A DNA stretch of 12,075 nucleotides, from positions 1-12,075 of the forward strand of contig CAAFMK010000201.1 of the NCBI GenBank assembly GCA_900763995.1, in the 5' to 3' direction. The DNA is from an uncultured Oscillospiraceae bacterium. Lineage in GTDB: Bacteria; Bacillota; Clostridia; Oscillospirales; Oscillospiraceae. The notes below the pieces were generated by a model. That model was not told where the DNA came from, ran no database searches, and was given only the letters and a program-made list of their open reading frames with translations. A program made the position numbers and the translations under genes. Position 1 is the stretch's first letter, and each line of letters opens with the position of its first letter. This document shows positions 1 through 5,239 of this stretch, one piece after another.

Positions 1-419
1 AAGATTTGCAGGCTGTCCTCCAGCATCTCGTGGGAGATGATGGAGCTGGAGGGGAGGGTAATGGTGATGGTGTGGGTCGCTTTGTTCACCTGCACCTTTA
101 CCTGACTCATATCAATTCCGGCTTTGATGACACCGTCATAGGAGATAATAAAGCTTTTGGTGGTGAAAGGCACCTTCCAGCCATAAAAATTTGTCTGATC
201 TTCAAATTTTCCCATGTTGGTGTAGTGGTACTCCACAGACACCATCTCCTGTACCTGGCGGAGCTGTTCCCCCAAAATATCTGTGGTAATGACTGGGGCG
301 GAGGAGCGCTGTCCCAGAAAGAATACGCCAATCACCACAGCCATCGCCACCAGACAAAACAGGATCAAGGTTATCTTTCTCTGTATAAAACTAAATACAC
401 GATGTAATATTTTACTCAT
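1..419 (-). CDS. DUF4230 domain protein, membrane-anchored (3' end cut by window edge)
   Basis: The start is the ATG at 419-417, preceded by a GAGGAG ribosome binding site about 6 bases upstream. The first 139 residues are visible and the C-terminus lies beyond position 1. A basic N-terminus (MSKILHRVFSFIQRK) is followed by one hydrophobic segment at about residues 17-36, after which the chain should lie outside the membrane. The extracytoplasmic part carries the typical DUF4230 sequence features: an EYHYTNMGKFED segment (63-74), a FIISYDGVIKAGID segment (90-103) and an ITLPSSSIISHE segment (120-131). The family is widespread in Bacillota and Bacteroidota and has no established biochemical function. 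The gene lies downstream of trmN6 on the same strand but has its own promoter-like sequence in the 146-base gap, so it may be transcribed separately. The family call is confident; the role is unknown. Confidence 0.8.
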   Translation of the reverse strand, partial: MSKILHRVFSFIQRKITLILFCLVAMAVVIGVFFLGQRSSAPVITTDILGEQLRQVQEMVSVEYHYTNMGKFEDQTNFYGWKVPFTTKSFIISYDGVIKAGIDMSQVKVQVNKATHTITITLPSSSIISHEMLEDSLQI

Positions 420-462
420 ACACATCTCCTCGTTATTACAGTTGCTAAGTCTCTATGATGTA

Positions 463-491
463 ATCATAGCAAAAAATGGTCAGTGGTACAA
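463..491 (-). promoter_or_regulatory. Putative sigmaA promoter of the DUF4230 gene
   Basis: On the minus strand a TTGTAC -35 element (491-486) is separated by exactly 17 bases from a TATGAT -10 element (468-463). It lies about 45 bases upstream of the DUF4230 start codon. Both hexamers match the sigmaA consensus in at least four of six positions. Nothing resembling a terminator is seen between trmN6 and this promoter, so read-through from trmN6 is also possible. Confidence 0.5.
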
Positions 492-565
492 TAGTAATGG
501 GGCACAAAACGACACAGTTCACATTCGCTGCTTTTGTAAATGGGTTTGCACCATCTGCATTCTGG

Positions 566-1210
566 TTACAATGGTTCAGAATGTGTGTAGACACAGGAGA
601 TGGACAGCCCGGGTCTGGCCTGTTTTCGTCCCTCCACCAGAATCAGGCTGGGGGGATGGGCTGGGCTGTGGGAGACAAGGGTGAGCCGCTTAGGCTCAAG
701 ATGATGGTTCTGCATGGCACACATCACCTCACTCAGCCGCTCCGGCCGGTGGCAAAGGGCAAATCGTCCGCCGTTTTTGGTTAGCCGTCCGGCGGCGGCA
801 CACAATTCGGTGAGGGTGCAGTGTTCTTCGCTGCGGGCACTACCGCCGCTGGTGCCGCTGCCCAGTGAAAAGTAGGGGGGGTTGGAGATGACCAAATCGA
901 AGTGGCCCGCTGGCAGGGGAGCGTTTCGCAGATCAGCTGTCAAAATTTTGCCTGCCAGATGATTTCTTGCCAGATTCTCCCGCGCTGTCTGGGCAGCCAG
1001 AGGGCTGCGCTCCACCCCAGTGAGAGACAGTCCCTCAGCCCGTCTGGCCATCAGCATGAGGAGGGCACCACTCCCGGTGCCCAGATCGCAGACCCGCCAG
1101 CGGTTTTTTACAGTGGAAAATTTCCCCAGTGCCAGCGTGTCGCCCCCTAGAGGGAACACCCCGTCAGGCCAGAAGAGAGTATAGGGATCAAGAAATTCGG
1201 TGTGTGCCAT
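566..1210 (-). CDS. trmN6: tRNA1(Val) (adenine(37)-N6)-methyltransferase-like SAM methyltransferase
   Basis: This 214-residue Rossmann-fold N6-adenine methyltransferase of the TrmN6/YfiC group is predicted to methylate A37 next to the anticodon of a tRNA in the cytoplasm, using S-adenosylmethionine. Visible motifs are the SAM-binding motif I VCDLGTGSGAL (40-50), an acidic motif II around GVERS (65-69) and the catalytic NPPY (110-113) that is diagnostic for adenine-N6 or glutamine methylation. The N-terminal DPYTLFWPDGVFPLGGDTLAL region is typical of the YabB/TrmN6 subgroup. The start is ATG at 1210-1208 with an AAGGA ribosome binding site about 8 bases upstream. In many Bacillota this gene is followed by a GIY-YIG gene and rsmI on the same strand. 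Here rsmI is present but transcribed divergently and no GIY-YIG gene is seen. The exact tRNA target is inferred from the family. Confidence 0.85.
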   Translation of the reverse strand: MAHTEFLDPYTLFWPDGVFPLGGDTLALGKFSTVKNRWRVCDLGTGSGALLMLMARRAEGLSLTGVERSPLAAQTARENLARNHLAGKILTADLRNAPLPAGHFDLVISNPPYFSLGSGTSGGSARSEEHCTLTELCAAAGRLTKNGGRFALCHRPERLSEVMCAMQNHHLEPKRLTLVSHSPAHPPSLILVEGRKQARPGLSISCVYTHSEPL

Positions 1211-1268
1211 CGCGTTGTCCTTCCATAGGATGATGTGGTGAAATGGATGGTGTAAAAATACTGAGAAA

Positions 1269-1274
1269 AGTATA
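1269..1274 (-). promoter_or_regulatory. Extended -10 element, probable trmN6 promoter
   Basis: On the minus strand the sequence TGGTATACT forms an extended -10 (TGn plus TATACT). It lies about 59 bases upstream of the trmN6 start codon. No convincing -35 hexamer is found at 16-18 bases, which is tolerated when a TGn extension is present. It is only 21 bases from the opposing -10 of rsmI. Confidence 0.4.
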
Positions 1275-1292
1275 CCACAGAATACCTCAGTG

Positions 1293-1301
1293 TGCTATAA
1301 T
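1293..1301 (+). promoter_or_regulatory. Extended -10 element, probable rsmI-murC promoter
   Basis: The sequence TGCTATAAT is a perfect extended -10 box (TGn plus consensus TATAAT), about 90 bases upstream of the rsmI start. The -35 region at the proper distance is poor. It would drive rsmI and, by close spacing, murC. Confidence 0.5.
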
Positions 1302-1389
1302 AAAATAGAACGGTTATGTGGAGAGATGGTATCATCTACCCTATTGTGGGTGCACAGCCTTGTATTGTAATTGGAGAGAGGTGAGGGGT

Positions 1390-2238
1390 ATGTCAGGGGC
1401 ACTCTATTTGGTGCCAACACCCATTGGAAATCTGGGGGATATTTCCCACCGGATGGCAGATACACTGGCACAGGCGGACTTTATTGCTGCTGAGGACACC
1501 CGAGTTTCCATCAAACTGCTCAACCATCTGGGGCTGAAAAAGCCCATGGTGACCTACCATCGACATAACACAGATACAGGTGGGCAGATGGTCGTGGACA
1601 GACTGCTGGCTGGGGAAACCTGTGCGCTGGTTACGGATGCAGGAATGCCGGCTATCTCAGACCCGGGGGAGGAGCTGGTGGCCCGGTGTGCCCAGCTGAA
1701 CATCCCGGTGATCGTGATCCCCGGGCCCTGTGCCCTGGTGGCGGCGCTGTCGGTGTCCGGACAGCCCACAGGGCGCTTTACCTTTGAGGGATTTCTGGCA
1801 ATGAACAAGAAGAACCGCCGGGCCCATCTGGATGCCCTGCGTGGGGAGGAGCGCACCATGATCTTTTATGAGGCCCCCCACAAGATCCTGTCCACCCTGG
1901 AGGATCTGGCCCAGACCTTTGGCCCAGAGCGGCCCATCTCGCTGTGTCGGGAGCTGTCTAAGCTCCATGAGGAGGTGCGCCGTACCACCCTTATGGAGGC
2001 GGTGGAACACTACAGAGCCAATCCCCCAAAGGGGGAGTTTGTGCTGGTGGTGCGTGGGGCGGAGCCGAAACAGGAGCAGGAGGCCACCTTGGAGGACGGC
2101 CTTGCACGCGTAGAACAGCTTCGAGGTGAGGGGCTGTCCCTGCGGGATGCCGTGAAGCAGGGGGCCAAGGAGCTGGGCCTGTCCCGCAACCAGCTGTATG
2201 ATGCAGCAGTAGGGAAGAACTATACGCAATCGGTGTGA
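1390..2238 (+). CDS. rsmI: 16S rRNA (cytidine(1402)-2'-O)-methyltransferase RsmI
   Basis: A 282-residue SAM-dependent tetrapyrrole-methylase-fold enzyme that 2'-O-methylates C1402 in the decoding centre of 16S rRNA in assembling 30S subunits. The N-terminal LYLVPTPIGNLGDIS (5-19), FIAAEDTR (31-38), VTDAGMPAISDPG (81-93), the PGPCALVAALSVSG loop (111-124) and FYEAPHK (159-165) are the family signatures, and CRELSKLHEE (186-195) is also characteristic. The length matches the usual 270-290 residues. The ATG at 1390 was chosen over an in-frame extension reaching back to 1318, because an AGGTGAGG ribosome binding site sits just before it and homology starts there. Only 23 bases separate the stop from the preferred murC start, so the two genes are probably cotranscribed. 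Confidence 0.95.
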   Translation: MSGALYLVPTPIGNLGDISHRMADTLAQADFIAAEDTRVSIKLLNHLGLKKPMVTYHRHNTDTGGQMVVDRLLAGETCALVTDAGMPAISDPGEELVARCAQLNIPVIVIPGPCALVAALSVSGQPTGRFTFEGFLAMNKKNRRAHLDALRGEERTMIFYEAPHKILSTLEDLAQTFGPERPISLCRELSKLHEEVRRTTLMEAVEHYRANPPKGEFVLVVRGAEPKQEQEATLEDGLARVEQLRGEGLSLRDAVKQGAKELGLSRNQLYDAAVGKNYTQSV

Positions 2239-2261
2239 ACCATGAAAACAGAGGTGCAGAT

Positions 2262-3650
2262 ATGGAGCAGATTTATAAGTATATAAAGCCCGGAAAGCGG
2301 GCACATCTGGTGGGCATTGGCGGGGTGTCCATGTCCCCTTTAGGTGAGGTGCTCAAGGGACGGGGGCTGGAGGTCACTGGCTCTGATATGCATGAGAGTG
2401 CCACAGTGGAGCACCTGCGGTCATTGGGAATCCCAGTGGCCATTGGCCACCTGCCCCAGAGTGTGGAGGGGGCGGACTGTGTGATCCGCACAGCCGCTGT
2501 CCATGATGACAACCCGGAGATTGCCGCTGCGCTGGCCAGAGGGATTCCGGTTTTTGAGCGGGCACAGGCCTGGGGGGCCATTATGAGGGATTACACCAAT
2601 GCCCTGTGTGTCTCCGGCACCCACGGCAAGACTACCACTACCTCCATGTGTACCCATATTTTTATGGCCGCGGGTCGTGATCCCTCTGTGATGCTGGGGG
2701 GTGTCCTGCCCATACTGGGAGCGGGCCATCGAGTGGGACATGGAGATACCATCATTGCAGAATCCTGTGAGTATTGCAACTCCTTTTTGTCTTTTGCCCC
2801 CACAGTGGCCATTATCCTGAATGTGGAAGAGGACCATCTGGACTTTTTTAAGGATCTGGCAGATATTCAGCGCTCCTTTGGGGCCTTTGCACAGCTGGTG
2901 CCTGCGGACAGGGGCTGGGTGATCGTCAATGGGGATAACGGGCACGCAGTGGAATCGGTGGCAGACTGTAACAGACAGGTGCTGACCTTCTCAATGACGG
3001 ATCCAAATGCCCACTGTCACGCCCAAAATATCAGCTGGGATAGGGGACTGCCCCAGTTTGACATTGTGATCCATGGGGAGAAATACGCCCATGTGGCCTT
3101 ACAAGTGGGAGGAGAGCACAACATCTCCAACGCTCTGGCCGCAGCCAGTGCTGCCTATGTGCTGAATATACCTGAAAAGGCGGTAGAGGAGGGACTTGGC
3201 TCCTTTGTAGGAGCGGGCCGCCGCTTTGAGAAAAAGGGCGAGTACAATGGCGCAATGGTTTATGATGACTACGCCCACCACCCCGATGAGCTCCGTGCCC
3301 TGCTGACCATGGCGCAGCGCCTAGGCTATCATCGGGTGATCTGCGCCTTCCAGCCCCACACCTACACCCGTACTGCCGCTCTCTTTGACCAGTTTGTGGC
3401 CCAGCTGAAGCTGGCCGATGTGGTGATCCTGGGTGAAATTTTCGCTGCCCGTGAGCAAAATACACTGGGTATTTCTGCAAAACAGCTGGCCGATCAGATT
3501 CCGGGGGCCGTATACTGTGCCACCTTGCCAGAGATTACAGAACAGCTCAAACAGCTGGCCCAGCCCGGTGATTTGATCCTTACTGCAGGCGCAGGGGACA
3601 TCTATCTGGCCGGGGAAGCCCTTGTAAAATTATGCACAAAATTTCCCTGA
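2262..3650 (+). CDS. murC: UDP-N-acetylmuramate--L-alanine ligase
   Basis: A 462-residue cytoplasmic Mur ligase that uses ATP to join L-alanine to UDP-MurNAc, the first amino-acid addition in peptidoglycan precursor synthesis. The order is an N-terminal Rossmann-like UDP-binding domain with HLVGIGGVSMSPL (15-27), the central ATPase with P-loop GTHGKTTT (119-126), the ESCEY segment (167-171) and NVEEDHLDFF (187-196), then the C-terminal domain beginning near VGAGRRFE (316-323) with YDDYAHHP (334-341) and FQPHTYTRT (363-371). Length is normal for MurC. The ATG at 2262 has a GAGGTG ribosome binding site about 6 bases upstream. A GTG at 2235 in the same frame overlaps the rsmI stop (GTGA) and would add nine non-conserved residues, so it is less likely. 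No canonical plus-strand terminator follows. Confidence 0.96.
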   Translation: MEQIYKYIKPGKRAHLVGIGGVSMSPLGEVLKGRGLEVTGSDMHESATVEHLRSLGIPVAIGHLPQSVEGADCVIRTAAVHDDNPEIAAALARGIPVFERAQAWGAIMRDYTNALCVSGTHGKTTTTSMCTHIFMAAGRDPSVMLGGVLPILGAGHRVGHGDTIIAESCEYCNSFLSFAPTVAIILNVEEDHLDFFKDLADIQRSFGAFAQLVPADRGWVIVNGDNGHAVESVADCNRQVLTFSMTDPNAHCHAQNISWDRGLPQFDIVIHGEKYAHVALQVGGEHNISNALAAASAAYVLNIPEKAVEEGLGSFVGAGRRFEKKGEYNGAMVYDDYAHHPDELRALLTMAQRLGYHRVICAFQPHTYTRTAALFDQFVAQLKLADVVILGEIFAAREQNTLGISAKQLADQIPGAVYCATLPEITEQLKQLAQPGDLILTAGAGDIYLAGEALVKLCTKFP

Positions 3651-3784
3651 TGTGTCAGACTGGGCTTATTTGGTAAATCAAAGGCTACCCCCCTAAATGA
3701 TGACAGTTAGTGTCTAAGATGGGGGCATACTCTGCCTTCCATGAGGGATTTGACATGACTTGTTAAGGTACTGTCCAAATAAAA

Positions 3785-3816
3785 TGCCAAAAGTCCACTA
3801 AGTGGGACTTTTGGCA
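3785..3816. repeat. Perfect 12-bp inverted repeat (hairpin) upstream of spo0A
   Basis: TGCCAAAAGTCC (3785-3796) and its exact complement GGACTTTTGGCA (3805-3816) flank an 8-base loop. On the plus strand it is preceded and followed by A-runs, so it lacks the U-tract needed to terminate murC transcription. On the minus strand it is followed by TTTTATTT and could act as a terminator for antisense RNA. It may instead be a protein-binding or RNA structural element. Confidence 0.6.
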
Positions 3817-3840
3817 AAAATGACAAAATATACAGTAAAT

Positions 3841-3932
3841 AGTCGAGAAAAATATAAAAATACGCATTGATACGACAAATAATTCCTTGCATAAGGTGTC
3901 TGGTTGTGTTAAATTGTAGGGGACTAGTCGAA
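3841..3932. promoter_or_regulatory. Cluster of three near-Spo0A boxes
   Basis: The Spo0A box core is TGTCGAA. The region has AGTCGAG at 3841-3847 (plus), TGTCGTA on the minus strand within 3871-3880 (full element ATTTGTCGTA against TTTTGTCGAA) and AGTCGAA at 3926-3932 (plus). The last two differ from the core at one position and the first at two. They flank the putative promoter, an arrangement expected for autoregulation, but imperfect 7-mers occur by chance and the reading is tentative. Confidence 0.3.
3887..3915 (+). promoter_or_regulatory. Putative sigmaA-type spo0A promoter
   Basis: TTGCAT (3887-3892) and TAAATT (3910-3915) are spaced by exactly 17 bases and lie 90 bases upstream of the spo0A start. 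Each hexamer matches consensus in four of six positions. A near-Spo0A box lies directly upstream of the -35 and another about 10 bases downstream of the -10. Confidence 0.4.
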
Positions 3933-4004
3933 AGCTCCCAAGTTGAGCCGAAGTGGGAGGGGGGACTGGCCCAAAGACAGGTTTGCACAAGGAGGAAGGA
4001 AGAA

Positions 4005-4745
4005 ATGGATACATTAAAGCGAATCTTGCTGGCAGATACTGGGGTCGAATTTCGTGCGATCCTGGCAAATGCCCTGCGTTCCGAGTCAGATCTTCAGGTT
4101 GTAGGGGAAACCGGAGATGGGGCCGAGTTGGTACGCATGGCACAGGAACTGAAACCGGATGCAATCATCATGGAGATGGTTCTCACCGGGCTGGATGGTC
4201 TTGAGGTGCTGGATCGGCTGTCAGAGCTGAAGGATCGTCCAAAGATTTTGGTGCTCTCAAGCTATATTCGTGGGAATGTGATCGATGAGGCGGCTGCAAG
4301 GGGAACAGATTTCTTTATTTCAAAGCCCTGTAAGATCTCAACTGTGTGTGAGCGGCTCAGACAGGTGATGTCCCCCGGAGCGCCGGAGATTGACCGGGAC
4401 AATGCCACCAATTTGGAGACACAGGTGACCGCCATTATCCACGAGGTAGGGGTTCCAGCCCACATCAAGGGCTATCAGTATTTGCGTGAGGCCATTATGA
4501 TCGCAGTGGACGATATGGATGTGATCAATGCCGTGACAAAGCGGTTTGGTACCACGGCCAGCCGCGTGGAGCGAGCCATTCGTCATGCCATTGAGGTGGC
4601 CTGGGATCGAGGGGATCTGGAGACATTGCAAAAGTATTTTGGATACACAGTGTCCAACGCAAAGGGGAAGCCCACCAACAGTGAGTTTATTGCCATGATT
4701 GCAGATCGGCTCCAGTTGGAGCGCCGCAAGCGCGCTGTGGTGTAA
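4005..4745 (+). CDS. spo0A: Spo0A-family sporulation response regulator with atypical receiver
   Basis: A 246-residue cytoplasmic transcription factor, master regulator of sporulation entry in Bacillota. An N-terminal receiver domain (about 5-122) joins through a short linker to the Spo0A C-terminal DNA-binding domain (about 135-244). The latter is unmistakable: PAHIKGYQYLREAI (151-164), TTASRVERAIRHAIEVAW (183-200) and KPTNSEFIAMIAD (222-234). The ATG at 4005 follows AAGGAGG at a 9-base spacing; an in-frame upstream extension to 3867 has no homology. Oddities: aligned to B. subtilis Spo0A, the phosphoacceptor Asp56 is Glu57, the Asp10-Asp11 pair is Asp11-Thr12, the conserved Thr84 is Ser85, while the Lys (Lys107) is kept. 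About eight residues between VTK and RFGTTASR are missing. The protein is about 20 residues shorter than the B. subtilis one. Family identity is certain; phosphorylation-independent action is inferred. Confidence 0.95.
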   Translation: MDTLKRILLADTGVEFRAILANALRSESDLQVVGETGDGAELVRMAQELKPDAIIMEMVLTGLDGLEVLDRLSELKDRPKILVLSSYIRGNVIDEAAARGTDFFISKPCKISTVCERLRQVMSPGAPEIDRDNATNLETQVTAIIHEVGVPAHIKGYQYLREAIMIAVDDMDVINAVTKRFGTTASRVERAIRHAIEVAWDRGDLETLQKYFGYTVSNAKGKPTNSEFIAMIADRLQLERRKRAVV

Positions 4746-4780
4746 TAGGGCTTTTCATTTTTTAGAAAGATAGCAGGGAT

Positions 4781-4826
4781 ATACGAGCCTCAAAATAGCA
4801 CCCCCATATGTCATGGAGGATCGTAT
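4781..4826 (+). repeat. Imperfect inverted repeat in the leader of the TSCPD gene
   Basis: ATACGAGCCTC (4781-4791) and GAGGATCGTAT (4816-4826) are complementary at 10 of 11 positions, with a 24-base loop. The hairpin ends just before the AGAGGTGA ribosome binding site of the TSCPD gene (4828-4835), so it could influence translation or mark an operator. There is no U-tract, so it does not look like a terminator. Confidence 0.4.
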
Positions 4827-4843
4827 GAGAGGTGATACAGATT

Positions 4844-5095
4844 ATGGTGATAGATTACATACCAAAAGGGGTCTGCTCCCGTGCATTTCATATAGAGGTG
4901 GACAATGATTCCATCCAAACCATTGAGGTGATGGGAGGATGCGATGGAAATTTGAAAGGCATTTCCTCCCTGCTGCGGGGGATGAAGGTTGAGGAGGCCA
5001 TTGCTTGCCTGGAAGGGATTCACTGCGGAAGTAAGCAAACCTCCTGTCCAGATCAGATTGCTCAGGCTTTGAAACAATCTCGACAGGAGGTATAG
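4844..5095 (+). CDS. TSCPD-domain 4-Cys protein (TIGR03905-like)
   Basis: An 83-residue soluble protein named for the C-terminal motif TSCPD (66-70). Cysteines at 11, 33, 61 and 68 give the four-Cys pattern (GVCS, GGCDGN, IHCGS, TSCPD) of this small family, with an extra Cys at 55. The pattern suggests metal binding. Related TSCPD domains occur at the C-terminus of some ribonucleotide reductases, but the stand-alone form has no known function. The ATG at 4844 was preferred to the GTG at 4832 because AGAGGTGA (4828-4835) lies at the right distance and overlaps that GTG. It lies 98 bases after spo0A on the same strand, with no convincing terminator between, so cotranscription is possible. A strong terminator follows. 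Confidence 0.82.
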   Translation: MVIDYIPKGVCSRAFHIEVDNDSIQTIEVMGGCDGNLKGISSLLRGMKVEEAIACLEGIHCGSKQTSCPDQIAQALKQSRQEV

Positions 5096-5119
5096 AGCCA
5101 GGAGGATGGTTCAATGCTG

Positions 5120-5164
5120 AAAAAAATGACAGACACCGCTATTGGCAGTGTCTGTCATTTTTTT
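5120..5164. terminator. Bidirectional intrinsic terminator
   Basis: The stem ATGACAGACAC (5126-5136) pairs perfectly with GTGTCTGTCAT (5148-5158), with an 11-base loop. It is extended by an A-run on one side and a T-run on the other (5120-5125 and 5159-5164). The T-run after the stem serves the plus-strand TSCPD gene, and on the minus strand the A-run becomes a T-run serving the convergent carboxypeptidase gene. Confidence 0.92.
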
Positions 5165-5239
5165 GTATGTAGGTCTGGTCCTGAAAGACAGTTGTCCGTT
5201 GACAAGTCGTGCAGACCATGAGGGAGGCGTGGGGCTGGC

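Larger units (their letters stand above)
3651..4004. other. 354-base gene-free regulatory region between murC and spo0A
   Basis: No ORF with a ribosome binding site and recognisable coding character is found here. The first 130 bases (3651-3780) hold nothing I can assign. The rest contains a perfect 12-bp hairpin (3785-3816), an AT-rich stretch, a sigmaA-like promoter (3887-3915), three near-matches to the Spo0A box (3841-3847, 3871-3880, 3926-3932) and the spo0A ribosome binding site AAGGAGG (3989-3995). The spo0A untranslated leader would be about 80 bases. In many other Bacillota the gene before spo0A is spoIVB; it is absent here. Confidence 0.6.

Noticed and set aside
6..407. 133-codon open frame on the plus strand
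   Set aside because: It is antisense to the DUF4230 gene, whose minus-strand frame has clear homology, a membrane segment, a ribosome binding site and a promoter.
2235..2261. GTG start for murC overlapping the rsmI stop
   Set aside because: It would add nine unconserved residues; the ATG at 2262 has a GAGGTG ribosome binding site and fits the usual MurC N-terminus. Coupling by GTGA cannot be fully excluded.
3785..3816. Hairpin after murC as a standard murC terminator
   Set aside because: The plus strand has A-rich rather than T-rich sequence after the stem, and it lies 135 bases after the murC stop.
3867..4004. Longer N-terminus for Spo0A
   Set aside because: The 46 extra codons have no homology, overlap the promoter region, and the ATG at 4005 has an ideal AAGGAGG ribosome binding site.
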